23,895 nt of DNA, taken from the NCBI GenBank assembly GCA_946481735.1, contig CAMLOU010000062.1, positions 1-23,895 on the forward strand. Reading direction: 5' to 3'. The translations under genes were made by a program, and so were the position numbers. Below the pieces are notes generated by a model that ran no database searches, was not told the origin of the DNA, and worked only from the letters and a program-made list of their open reading frames with translations. Of this stretch, positions 1-7,959 are shown piece by piece. Each line of letters starts with the position of its first letter. Position 1 is the first letter of the stretch. The DNA is from an uncultured Cellvibrio sp. (GTDB lineage Bacteria; Pseudomonadota; Gammaproteobacteria; Pseudomonadales; Cellvibrionaceae).

Positions 1-36
1 TCAAGCTCAAGTTCAAGTTCAAGCCCAAGTTCAAAT
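1..36 (+). repeat. Degenerate hexamer repeat encoding a poly-Ser linker
   Basis: Six tandem hexamers of the form TCAAGY with drift (TCAAGC, TCAAGT, CCAAGT, TCAAAT) run from the first base and encode Ser-Ser pairs with occasional Pro and Asn. This is a coding micro-repeat of the linker, and such tracts are prone to length variation. Confidence 0.75.
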
Positions 37-192
37 CCAAACTCGAGTTCGGCATCATCCGAAACGAAAAATAGCTCAAGTTCGGGCGGAGGTGGCGGAT
101 CAATTCATAGCTCCCCATTGATAACATTATTGCTAATCGTTTTTTTATTTAGATCAGGAAGAAGAAATGCTAAATATAAATCCTGCGAATGA
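1..192 (+). CDS. C-terminal end of a Ser-linker surface/secreted protein with a GlyGly-CTERM-like tail (5' partial)
   Basis: Frame 1 is open from the first base to TGA at 190-192, so this is the end of a gene that begins outside the window. The visible 63 residues are a serine-rich linker (about residues 1-32), a five-glycine run followed by Ser, a short spacer, a hydrophobic stretch (PLITLLLIVFLF), then a basic tail (RSGRRNAKYK). Glycine motif, membrane segment and basic tail in that order is the layout of GlyGly-CTERM sorting signals, which are processed by rhombosortase proteases in gammaproteobacteria with type II secretion. Poly-serine linkers are typical of Cellvibrio carbohydrate-active enzymes, so the missing part may be a secreted enzyme or binding protein; that is inference. 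The end overlaps the deacetylase start by 26 bp, suggesting coupled translation. Confidence 0.7.
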   Translation, partial: SSSSSSSSPSSNPNSSSASSETKNSSSSGGGGGSIHSSPLITLLLIVFLFRSGRRNAKYKSCE

Positions 193-1123
193 ATCAAATT
201 TTTCGACGCTAACAAAACGACTTTATCGAGCAGGATTATGTGTTCTACTTCTGGCAAACCCACTTTGCCATGCTCGGGAGATCGCGCTGACATTCGACGA
301 TGCACCAACTCCTGACTCGGCCTTGATGACTGGCGATGAGAGAACAACCCGATTAATTGCTGCCTTGCAACATGCCAAGGTACCTGATGCCTTATTTTTT
401 GTTAAAGCCGATGGCATAAACAAAGATACGCAGAAACGCCTTGATCAGTACGCAGCGGCTGGTTTTCACATTGCCAATCACAGCTACAGCCATCAAGCGG
501 CTAGCGCCCTCGGCCATAGTAATTATATAGCCGATGTAAAGCGTGCTCACCTGCTACTAAAAAACCAGAAAAACGTTTTGCCGTACCACCGTTTCCCCTA
601 TCTGGATTGCGGAAAGGATAAATCATCAATTTTGTCGATCCAGCAATCCCTGTCAGACATGGGATATAAAGACGGATACATAACAATCTCTAACTATGAT
701 TGGCACATCAGCACCCTGCTTTCCGGTGCAACCAAGGATAATAAAAAGATTAATTATAATAATGCCAGGAAATTCTATGTAGCAACCCTGTATGACGCTA
801 TCGAATTTTATGATGGCATTGCAAAAGAAACGCTCGGACGGTCACCCAAGCACGTACTGTTGCTGCACGAAAACGATGCTGCGGCCTTGTTTGTTGGTGA
901 CCTGGTTTCTCATTTGCGCAGCAAAGGGTGGAAAATTATTTCGCCTCAAGAAGCTTATAAGGACCCTATCTCCCGCGATGTGAGTAATATTTCCTACCAC
1001 CACCAAAACAGAGTATCTGCAATAGCCGGGCATTCAGGTATTCCCGAAGATAAGTTGCACCATGTATCTGAAGATGTCTACTATTTGGATAAAGCTTTTG
1101 TTGCTGCGGGCATAGCGTTTTGA
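167..1123 (+). CDS. Secreted polysaccharide deacetylase (NodB/CE4 type)
   Basis: A 318-residue protein expected to remove acetyl groups from a polysaccharide, using a metal-dependent NodB fold. A signal peptide (about residues 16-36, cleavage near CHA/RE) comes before motif 1, TFDDAP (42-47). Motif 2 is NHSYSH (104-109), giving the two metal-binding His. Motif 3 is RFPY (142-145), and LLLHEND (231-237) supplies the late catalytic His. The usual motif 1 is TFDDGP, so Gly is replaced by Ala. The start at 167 has an AGGAAGAAG stretch just upstream and lies inside the end of the preceding Ser-linker gene, so the two are probably co-transcribed. The substrate (xylan, chitin oligomers, peptidoglycan or other) cannot be told from the sequence. 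The gene is AT-richer than those downstream. Confidence 0.85.
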   Translation: MLNINPANESNFSTLTKRLYRAGLCVLLLANPLCHAREIALTFDDAPTPDSALMTGDERTTRLIAALQHAKVPDALFFVKADGINKDTQKRLDQYAAAGFHIANHSYSHQAASALGHSNYIADVKRAHLLLKNQKNVLPYHRFPYLDCGKDKSSILSIQQSLSDMGYKDGYITISNYDWHISTLLSGATKDNKKINYNNARKFYVATLYDAIEFYDGIAKETLGRSPKHVLLLHENDAAALFVGDLVSHLRSKGWKIISPQEAYKDPISRDVSNISYHHQNRVSAIAGHSGIPEDKLHHVSEDVYYLDKAFVAAGIAF

Positions 1124-1443
1124 CTTCGCGGAAATGTGCTTTAACATCTTCTTGCACAAGTGGTTTAACAGCTTCCAGACTCCTCCGCCGAACTAACACA
1201 AATTTTAATTTTTATTGCTCTTAAAGAATTCTGTCACTCATTTTCCAATTATTGTTAATGGTTCAGGTGCTCAATGCGCTAACGTTAAACGGCCTGTATT
1301 CACTTCTAATAAAACGTCAGGCGTGTCGCCATGGGCGCTGGACCTTAGGGTACGCGTAAACAAGAGCTTTTGCAGAAAATAACGATAACCTGCATCTCTC
1401 CACCTCATGGTTACCAATCCCACCAAACCTTTTCGGGGGCCAC
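1124..1443. other. 320-bp intergenic stretch before the xyloglucanase gene
   Basis: No credible gene is seen. The first half is AT-rich; there is a small perfect hairpin GGCG-TGT-CGCC at 1320-1330 without a T-run. The promoter of the GH74 gene presumably lies here, but I could not identify a convincing -35/-10 pair. A GGGGG run at 1435-1439 may act as a weak ribosome binding site for the ATG at 1444. Confidence 0.4.
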
Positions 1444-4293
1444 ATGCGGTTCATTATCAGACTTTCATTCTTCTTCGCCTTTTATGCATGCATATCATCG
1501 TCCTTTGCTCAAAGTCATTGCGGCAGTGGCGGTGGCGCTACAGTTTGTCTTTCTGCGAGCGGGTCAACCAATAGTATTGATCTCACCTGGACTGTTACAG
1601 GTACGGTCAGCAGAATCGAGGTGTACAGAGACACAGACAGCAACCCAACAGGAAGAGCAAGAATAGCAACACTAAATAAATCGGCTTTACATTATGTAGA
1701 TACCTCGGCTGTTGCTGGAACCCAGTATTGGTACTGGATTAAATTTTCAGCCAGTGGTGCATGGCACAACTCTGCTGCAGCTACTGCAACACGTTCGGTC
1801 GTTGTGACTTGCCCAACCCCCAGCGTCATACCCTATGTGCAACTGGGGGGGACCTGGAGCCAAACGGGAACTGCCACTGTTGCTTCTGGTGATTCGCTGA
1901 TTTTAGGGCCTCAGCCCATTGCTGATGGTAAATGGCTGGATGGCACATGGACCTGGAGTGGATGCGGCACAAGTGGCAATTCACGGGAACAGTTTTTTAC
2001 CCCATCCACGAGTTGCACAGCATCTGCTGTTTTCACCGATACCTGCGGCCAAAAGGCCAGTTACAGTTTTAAAATTACCACTGCGGCCAAGTGGACCAAC
2101 GTGAAATACGGTGGCGGTGGCTATGTTCCCGGCCTGGTATTTCATCCCACTACGCCGGATCTCCTTTATGCGCGTACCGATATTGGCGGAGCTTATCGCT
2201 GGGATGCATCGGCAACTACCTGGGTGCCTTTGACCGACGGTTTCGGTGTGAAGGAGGCCTCCCACCAAGGTGCTGAAAGTATTGCCCTGGACCCAACCGA
2301 TGACAGACGCGTTTACATGACCACGGGCGTTACCGCGAACAGCCTGTCCAACCTTGGGCGCTTGTATATATCCACTGATCGCGGTGATAACTGGCAGTTT
2401 GTCGATCTGCCATTCCCGGTGGGTTCTAACAACAGGGGTCGTGCGATTGGTGAGCGCCTGATGGTAGATCCCAACAATCCATCGATCCTGTTCTATGGTT
2501 CGCGTACCGCCGGTTTGTGGAAGAGCACTGACCATGGGCAGAGCTGGCAGCAGGTGCAATCGCTATCCTCGCTACAGATGACCCAACCTCAGATTGATGT
2601 TGCTAATAATGATCAAGGCACGCCCATCGGTGTGCAGCAGGTAATCTTTGATACGTCTACCACAGGAAGCGGCAGTGCCACGCAAACCATCTATACAGCT
2701 GTTGCGCCTGACTATGCCGCCCTGGCCGGCCTGAGCCACAGTGTGTTCAAGTCAACTAATGGCGGCGCCAGCTGGACGGGTGTGAATACACCGGTGCAGG
2801 GGTATCACGTTCCTCACTGGGTGCGAGCTGAAGATGGGATGATGTATGTCGCATTCACCAAAACTACCGGCCCAGGTGCAGATGGTCCGGCGGCTCTTTA
2901 CAAATTTGATGGCATCAACTGGACCTTGCTCAAGAGTTATGAAAAAACCGAATGGACCAACTATGGCATAGGCGGTGTTTCAGTTTACGGCACGGGTTCA
3001 TCCACCCGTATTGTCCTGGGCATCACCAACTCTTGGGGCGATTGGGAAGGTAAACCCACCGTACAAATTTCTGATAACGCAGGAGTCACCTGGCGCGAAA
3101 TAGGCTCGTCTACGCCACGCATACCCTCTACCGAGGCTTTCACCGGTTGGCTGGATGACATTGAGATTAACCCGGGCAACCCTGAGCATATTTTCATAGT
3201 GCATGGTGGCGGCGTATGGGAAACCAAAAACGCCTCTGCGACCAAGCCAACCTGGAGTGAAAGAGTTGACGGCATCGAAGAGGTTGCCACTCTGGCACTT
3301 ATGACACCGCCTCCTGGGGCTTCCTATAGCTTATTAAATAGCTCGGGAGACGTAGGCACGCTGGTTCATACCGATCTGGCGATTAAGCCGACCCGCAATA
3401 CAGGGACGAGCTTCAAGAATGGCCTGAGTACCGACATGGCATGGGAGACCCCTTCCTACATCGTAACTATAGGCAGTAAGCATTGGGGTGGCGCAAATCC
3501 AGGTGCCTTCTATTCAACCGATTCAGGCGTTACCTGGAATACCTTTGCCTCGCTTCATCCGCAAGGGCTGACTAATCAAGAGGATTTTTCCAGCTTGGCG
3601 GTGATGAAAGCCAATCATGCGATCTGGGCACCCAACAATTCAGTTCCTGCCTATACCACCAATAACGGTGGTAGTTGGAACTATACCGACCTGCCCATTC
3701 TGCCGGAGGGCTGGGGGCGCAGCTATCGTTTGGCAGCAGATCGCAAAAACGCTAACAAGGTATATGCCTATGATTCGGGCGGCGGTTGGTGGGGGCCTGC
3801 ACCCAAATTCTTCTACTCAACAGACGGTGGCCAAACTTTCACCGTCAGCAGTCAATTCAGCAGCCTCAGTGCGCGCCCTGAGTTTTTTGGTACCGCCTCT
3901 ATGGCGGTGAACCCGAACGCCGAAGGCCATATTTGGTTGGTTGATGGCCACAGTATTTACCGTTCATTCGACTCGGGTATTACCTGGACCAAACTGAACG
4001 CCGCGGCATCCCTCTGGGGTTCCAATTCACAAACGCCTGAGGTCTTTGGCGCAACCTCAATCGCGCTGGGTAAAGCACCGGCCGGCGCGGCTTATTCTGC
4101 GTGGGTGTATGTCATTGGTGTGATTGATGGTGTGTGGGGCCTGCACCGTTCCGAGGATGGAGGCAACAGCTGGACGCGTATCAATGACGACAAACACCAG
4201 TTTGCCGGCATGGGCACCCTGGCCGCCGATCACAATATTGTTGGCCGGGTGTTTTTTAGCGGTAACGGCCGCGGCATTGTCTTCACCCAGTAA
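1444..4293 (+). CDS. Secreted GH74 endo-xyloglucanase with two N-terminal accessory modules
   Basis: A 949-residue protein. The signal peptide is residues 1-22 (cleavage at SFA/QS). A fibronectin III-like module (about 30-122) comes next, then a Cys-containing Ig-like module (about 128-212) with an LGPQP...TWTWSGCGTSGNSRE signature. The seven-bladed-propeller-type GH74 domain fills the rest, opening with KYGGGGYVPGLVFHP and RTDIGGAYRW (244-253). By family knowledge the Asp of RTDIGG (D246) is the catalytic base and an Asp of GWLDDIEI (D571/D572) the acid. About eight Asp-box motifs of the form S-x-D-x-G-x-x-W are scattered between residue 310 and the C-terminus. It should cut the xyloglucan backbone outside the cell. 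No CBM or Ser linker is visible, unlike many Cellvibrio enzymes. It is probably transcribed alone. Confidence 0.93.
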   Translation: MRFIIRLSFFFAFYACISSSFAQSHCGSGGGATVCLSASGSTNSIDLTWTVTGTVSRIEVYRDTDSNPTGRARIATLNKSALHYVDTSAVAGTQYWYWIKFSASGAWHNSAAATATRSVVVTCPTPSVIPYVQLGGTWSQTGTATVASGDSLILGPQPIADGKWLDGTWTWSGCGTSGNSREQFFTPSTSCTASAVFTDTCGQKASYSFKITTAAKWTNVKYGGGGYVPGLVFHPTTPDLLYARTDIGGAYRWDASATTWVPLTDGFGVKEASHQGAESIALDPTDDRRVYMTTGVTANSLSNLGRLYISTDRGDNWQFVDLPFPVGSNNRGRAIGERLMVDPNNPSILFYGSRTAGLWKSTDHGQSWQQVQSLSSLQMTQPQIDVANNDQGTPIGVQQVIFDTSTTGSGSATQTIYTAVAPDYAALAGLSHSVFKSTNGGASWTGVNTPVQGYHVPHWVRAEDGMMYVAFTKTTGPGADGPAALYKFDGINWTLLKSYEKTEWTNYGIGGVSVYGTGSSTRIVLGITNSWGDWEGKPTVQISDNAGVTWREIGSSTPRIPSTEAFTGWLDDIEINPGNPEHIFIVHGGGVWETKNASATKPTWSERVDGIEEVATLALMTPPPGASYSLLNSSGDVGTLVHTDLAIKPTRNTGTSFKNGLSTDMAWETPSYIVTIGSKHWGGANPGAFYSTDSGVTWNTFASLHPQGLTNQEDFSSLAVMKANHAIWAPNNSVPAYTTNNGGSWNYTDLPILPEGWGRSYRLAADRKNANKVYAYDSGGGWWGPAPKFFYSTDGGQTFTVSSQFSSLSARPEFFGTASMAVNPNAEGHIWLVDGHSIYRSFDSGITWTKLNAAASLWGSNSQTPEVFGATSIALGKAPAGAAYSAWVYVIGVIDGVWGLHRSEDGGNSWTRINDDKHQFAGMGTLAADHNIVGRVFFSGNGRGIVFTQ

Positions 4294-4445
4294 TCCAACT
4301 GGATGTCGAACTGTAGATGTTGTTAAGGACTTGTAAAGATGCGTAGATCTCGTGGCCAAGCAATATATAGCAGGCTAACCTCTAGTCTTGATCGCAGAGA
4401 GCGTATGTAGCAACCCAATAACAACAACATCAGGTCAATATATAT

Positions 4446-5354
4446 ATGAGTAATCCATTAGACCGCCGCGCCCTGTTGCGCGGCGCCGTCGCCAGTGCGT
4501 TGGGGCTTTCGAGCCTGGCGGCGCTGGGTACGAAAGCGCAGTCAACCACCCCATCCACACAGAACACCGGTCAAGCAGCCCTGAAAGGCAATATTCGCCA
4601 TTCGGTCGCGCGCTGGACGTTCAATTTCCTCACCCTTGAAGAACTCTCCCTGGTCGTCCGGCGCCTGGGCTTTTCCGCCATTGACCTGGTCGGCCCCAAA
4701 GAGTGGCATATCCTCAAACAGCACGGTGTGGACTCCTCCATGTGTAACGGCGCCGAGCTGAATCTGGAGGATGGCTGGGGCGATAGCCGGTTTCATCAAC
4801 CCCTCATTGAGCGCTATCGCGAACACATCGATCTGGTCGCCGATGCGGGCTACAAAAACCTGATTTGTTTTAGTGGCAACAAGCGCGGTGCAGATCCGGA
4901 AGCGGGCCTGAAACAGGCCACCAAAGGTTTGAAAAAAATACTCGCGCAAGCTGAAAAGCGCGGTGTGGTGTTACAGATGGAGCTGTTTAACAGCAAGGTC
5001 GACCATCCCGATTATTTTGCCGATAACTCCGCCTGGGGTATTGAACTGTGCAAACGCCTGGACTCGCCCAATTTCAAGCTGCTTTACGACATCTACCACA
5101 TGCAGATCAGCGAAGGCGACATCATTCGCACTATCCAGAACCATCATCAATATTTTGGTCACTATCACACCGCCGGTGTGCCGGGACGCAACGAGATAGA
5201 TGACACCCAGGAGCTGTACTACCCGGCCATAGCACGCGCCATTCAGGCCACAGGTTTTACCGGTTATGTCGCGCAGGAATTCATGCCCAACCGCGCTACC
5301 ACGGCAGAGAAAATTGAATCCTTGCAGGCCGCTATTCGTATTTGCGATGTTTGA
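4446..5354 (+). CDS. Tat-exported hydroxypyruvate isomerase-like TIM-barrel protein
   Basis: 302 residues. The N-terminus has a twin-arginine signal (DRRALLRG at 6-13, followed by an Ala/Leu-rich segment to about residue 32). The rest is an AP-endonuclease-2/xylose-isomerase-like barrel. It shares the family's late metal-site pattern: QMELFNS (E179), LLYDIYHMQISEGD (D215), GHYHTAGVPGRNE (H241) and AQEF (E278), closest by eye to the Hyi (hydroxypyruvate isomerase) family. A periplasmic location makes a role in glyoxylate metabolism unlikely. Related proteins next to GMC dehydrogenases are implicated in isomerising or cleaving keto-sugars or glycosides, so I infer action on a sugar oxidised by the next two gene products. 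Its stop lies 20 bp before the GMC start, indicating an operon. Exact substrate unknown. Confidence 0.8.
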   Translation: MSNPLDRRALLRGAVASALGLSSLAALGTKAQSTTPSTQNTGQAALKGNIRHSVARWTFNFLTLEELSLVVRRLGFSAIDLVGPKEWHILKQHGVDSSMCNGAELNLEDGWGDSRFHQPLIERYREHIDLVADAGYKNLICFSGNKRGADPEAGLKQATKGLKKILAQAEKRGVVLQMELFNSKVDHPDYFADNSAWGIELCKRLDSPNFKLLYDIYHMQISEGDIIRTIQNHHQYFGHYHTAGVPGRNEIDDTQELYYPAIARAIQATGFTGYVAQEFMPNRATTAEKIESLQAAIRICDV

Positions 5355-5374
5355 TCCACTTGAAGAGTATTGCC

Positions 5375-7063
5375 ATGTCTACACAACATTTTGACGCCAT
5401 CGTCGTTGGCTCCGGTATCAGTGGCGGCTGGGCCGCTAAAGAACTCACCGAAAAAGGGCTGAAAGTCCTGCTGCTCGAACGCGGGCGCAATATTGAGCAC
5501 ATCAAAGACTATGTAAACGCCACCAAAGAACCCTGGGATTATGAACATCGCGGTCGCCCTACCCAGGAAATGAAAGAAAAGCACCCCGTGCTGCAACGCG
5601 ACTTCGTGCTCAATGAAGAAACCCAGGGCATGTGGGCCAACGAGCAGGAAAACCCCTACGTCGAGAAAAAACGCTTTGACTGGTACCGCGGCTACCATGT
5701 GGGTGGCCGCTCATTGTTATGGGGCCGCCAAAGCTACCGTTTAAGTCAGCGGGACTTTGAAGCCAACCTGCGCGAAGGCATCGCTGTTGACTGGCCCATT
5801 CGCTACGAAGACATGGCGCCCTGGTACGACTACGTGGAACGCTACGCCGGTATTGCGGGCACGCGCGAAGGCCTGGATCACTTGCCCGACGGCCAATTTC
5901 TACCGCCCATTGAACTCAATATCGTGGAAAAAGATGTCGCCGCCCGCATCAAAAAAGCCTATGGCGGCAAGCGGTTAATGATCAACAGCCGCACCGCCAA
6001 TATCACCGAGCCCAAGCCGGAACAGGGGCGGGTAAACTGCCAGTATCGCAACAAGTGCTGGCTCGGCTGCCCCTTTGGAGCCTACTTCAGCACCCAATCA
6101 TCTACCCTGCCCGCTGCCATGAAAACCGGCAACCTTACTTTGCGCCCCTTTTCTATTGTCAGTCAGGTGCTTTACGACAAAGACAAAAAGCGTGCACGCG
6201 GCGTAGAGGTGATCGATGCCGAAACCAACCAAACCTACGAATTCACGGCAAATGTTATTTTCCTGAATGCATCCAGCTTTAACTCCACCTGGATTTTGAT
6301 GAATTCCGCCACTGACATCTGGCCCGATGGTTTGGGCAGCAGCAGCGGTGAACTGGGCCACAACGTCATGGATCACCACTTCCGCGTCGGCGCGGGCGGT
6401 GTAGTGGAAGGCTTTGACGACAAGTATTACTACGGTCGCCGTCCCGCCGGTTTCTACATACCCCGCTTCCGTAATCTGGGGGATGAAAAGCGCGATTACC
6501 TGCGTGGTTTTGGCTATCAGGGTGCCGCGAGCCGCGAAGGTTGGGATCGCAACATCGCCGAATTAGGCATAGGCGCCAACCTGAAAAATGCCCTTGCTGA
6601 ACCGGGCGCGTGGACCATCGGCATGACGGCCTTCGGTGAAATGCTGCCGCACCACGACAACCGCATCTACCTGGATCGAAGCGTTAAAGACAAATGGGGC
6701 CTGCCCGTACTGGCGATGGATGTAGAAATCCGCGCAAACGAACTGGCCATGCGCAAAGACATGCTGCAGGACGCGGTAGACATGCTTGAAGCGGCGGGCG
6801 TCAAGAACGTAAGAGGCAGCGACTGGGGCTACGCCCCGGGTATGGGCATTCACGAAATGGGTACCGCACGCATGGGACGCGATCCCAAAACCTCCGTACT
6901 CAATGGCTTTAACCAGGTGTGGGACGCACCCAACGTGTTTGTTACCGACGGTGCGGCCATGACCTCCGCATCCTGCGTAAACCCATCACTGACCTATATG
7001 GCACTTACCGCACGCGCAGCAGATCACGCCGTGAAAGAACTGAAAAAGGGGAACCTGAAATGA
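5375..7063 (+). CDS. GMC-family FAD sugar/glycoside dehydrogenase, catalytic subunit
   Basis: 562 residues from the ATG at 5375; the reading frame is open from 5342, but 5375 begins directly before the conserved Rossmann segment. The FAD-binding GSGISG is at 12-17, and VGGRSLLWGRQS (109-120) is the GMC signature region. HEMGTARMG (493-501) and CVNPSLT (534-540) carry the likely catalytic His and Asn. A Cys motif, C222-x5-C228-x3-C232-P, resembles the [3Fe-4S] motif of FAD glucose dehydrogenases. Known relatives (LacA of Caulobacter, glucoside 3-dehydrogenases, gluconate 2-dehydrogenase large subunit) oxidise sugars in the periplasm and pass electrons to a cytochrome. It lacks its own signal peptide, so it would be carried out by the Tat signal on its small partner. 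Its TGA overlaps the partner's ATG (ATGA). Confidence 0.88.
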   Translation: MSTQHFDAIVVGSGISGGWAAKELTEKGLKVLLLERGRNIEHIKDYVNATKEPWDYEHRGRPTQEMKEKHPVLQRDFVLNEETQGMWANEQENPYVEKKRFDWYRGYHVGGRSLLWGRQSYRLSQRDFEANLREGIAVDWPIRYEDMAPWYDYVERYAGIAGTREGLDHLPDGQFLPPIELNIVEKDVAARIKKAYGGKRLMINSRTANITEPKPEQGRVNCQYRNKCWLGCPFGAYFSTQSSTLPAAMKTGNLTLRPFSIVSQVLYDKDKKRARGVEVIDAETNQTYEFTANVIFLNASSFNSTWILMNSATDIWPDGLGSSSGELGHNVMDHHFRVGAGGVVEGFDDKYYYGRRPAGFYIPRFRNLGDEKRDYLRGFGYQGAASREGWDRNIAELGIGANLKNALAEPGAWTIGMTAFGEMLPHHDNRIYLDRSVKDKWGLPVLAMDVEIRANELAMRKDMLQDAVDMLEAAGVKNVRGSDWGYAPGMGIHEMGTARMGRDPKTSVLNGFNQVWDAPNVFVTDGAAMTSASCVNPSLTYMALTARAADHAVKELKKGNLK

Positions 7064-7614
7064 ACCGCCGCGAACTCCTCGCCCTGATTACCGCCGCCAC
7101 GGGCACCGCCATGATCGGCAGCACCGCACTCCTCAGCGGCTGCGCCACCACCGCGCCAGCACCGGCCAACTTTTCCAAAGAAAATATTGCGCTGCTGGAC
7201 GAAATTGCGGAAACCATCTTGCCGCGCACCGACACCCCGGGCGCCAAAGATGCAAAAGTTGGCGAATTCATGAATGTGTACGTGACCGATTGTTACACGC
7301 TCGACGAGCGCGCCATCTTTCACAAAGGTTTGCTCACGCTGGAAGCGGAATGCCGCAAAACCTACGGCCGCAGTTTTATGGCGTTAACACCAGCAGAGCG
7401 CACCGCCTATATCAACCAACTTGACCAGGACGCACGCGCGACCGTCCTTAACGGCGGTATTCACTACTTCACCATGATCAAACAACTCACCCTGTTCGGC
7501 TTCTTCACCTCCGAGGTCGGCGGTACGCAGGTTTTGCGTCACATACCAATACCCGGCCGCTACGATGGGGCACTTGCTTACAAACCGGGTGATCGGGCTT
7601 GGGCAACACGGTAG
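7060..7614 (+). CDS. Gluconate 2-dehydrogenase subunit 3-like small subunit, Tat lipoprotein
   Basis: 184 residues, starting at the ATG that overlaps the GMC stop codon by 4 bp; the frame extends further upstream, but the Tat start is unambiguous. The N-terminus combines a twin-arginine motif (NRREL) with a lipobox-like LLSGC (Cys 28), so the protein is probably exported folded and may be lipid-anchored. The body (about 38-165) matches the subunit 3 family, with EIAETILPRTDTPGAKDAKVGEFM near the start. In characterised relatives the small subunit escorts the FAD subunit through the Tat system and is needed for activity. No cytochrome c subunit follows; the electron acceptor must be encoded elsewhere. 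Confidence 0.85.
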   Translation: MNRRELLALITAATGTAMIGSTALLSGCATTAPAPANFSKENIALLDEIAETILPRTDTPGAKDAKVGEFMNVYVTDCYTLDERAIFHKGLLTLEAECRKTYGRSFMALTPAERTAYINQLDQDARATVLNGGIHYFTMIKQLTLFGFFTSEVGGTQVLRHIPIPGRYDGALAYKPGDRAWATR

Positions 7615-7720
7615 TAAAAATGAACGGAGAAATTTTTGATTAAATGAAATAGTTTTTTGGAGAACCTGTAATACATCAACTTGTGTATTGCCTTTGATAA
7701 TAATCAGATTCACCTCTCTC

Positions 7721-7753
7721 GTCTGCAGTTATAACTATTATGTAGCTGCAGAC
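7721..7753. repeat. Inverted repeat downstream of the GMC operon (possible terminator)
   Basis: GTCTGCAGTTA and its complement with one change are separated by 11 bases, giving an 11-bp stem with one G-T pair. It sits 106 bp after the stop at 7614. No T-run follows on the + strand, so it is at best an imperfect terminator; it could also be a protein-binding site. The rest of 7615-7959 holds the shared regulatory element and no gene. Confidence 0.4.
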
Positions 7754-7817
7754 ATTTGATATCAGTAGATTCCATACTGACGCAGCACCCGCCTTATTTT
7801 AGTGAACACATTTTTGC

Positions 7818-7905
7818 GACCATAAAAGCCCATCATCTTTTCATAGCAGTTTCGGACTGCTAATCGCAGGATCGAGCAGTGCCCCGTGTCAGGCACCATG
7901 AGATC
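7818..7905 (+). promoter_or_regulatory. Shared upstream regulatory element, copy C (core operator 7845-7881)
   Basis: Read in the direction of the isochorismatase gene, the 37-bp core (7845-7881) starts with AGCAGTTTCGGACTGCT, a near-palindrome, then a short spacer, then GGATCGAGCAGTG. Exactly 15 bases later comes CATGAGATCATTTG. The core matches the other two copies at 33 of 37 positions each. Two TCGrrC-type half-sites lie 20 bp apart in direct orientation, a layout typical of AraC-family operators. The start codon it serves is at 7960. The assignment to an AraC regulator is inference. Confidence 0.75.
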
Positions 7906-7959
7906 ATTTGCTCGTACCTCAATCTCAATCCAACTATCACTACAACACCGGAGACCACC

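Noticed and set aside
1320..1330. GGCG-TGT-CGCC hairpin as a terminator of the deacetylase gene.
   Set aside because: Only a 4-bp stem, nearly 200 bp from the stop codon and with no T-run.
7762..7836. Minus-strand tail GRKNVFTKIRRVLRQYGIY that looks like the end of a Fis-type helix-turn-helix.
   Set aside because: The reading frame continues into the operator repeat and through the hydrolase gene in antisense; only ~20 residues look helical, with no start or partner domain.
7845..7861. The 17-bp near-palindrome read as an intrinsic terminator stem.
   Set aside because: In none of the three copies is it followed by a T-run in the direction of transcription, and it lies at a fixed distance upstream of promoters instead.
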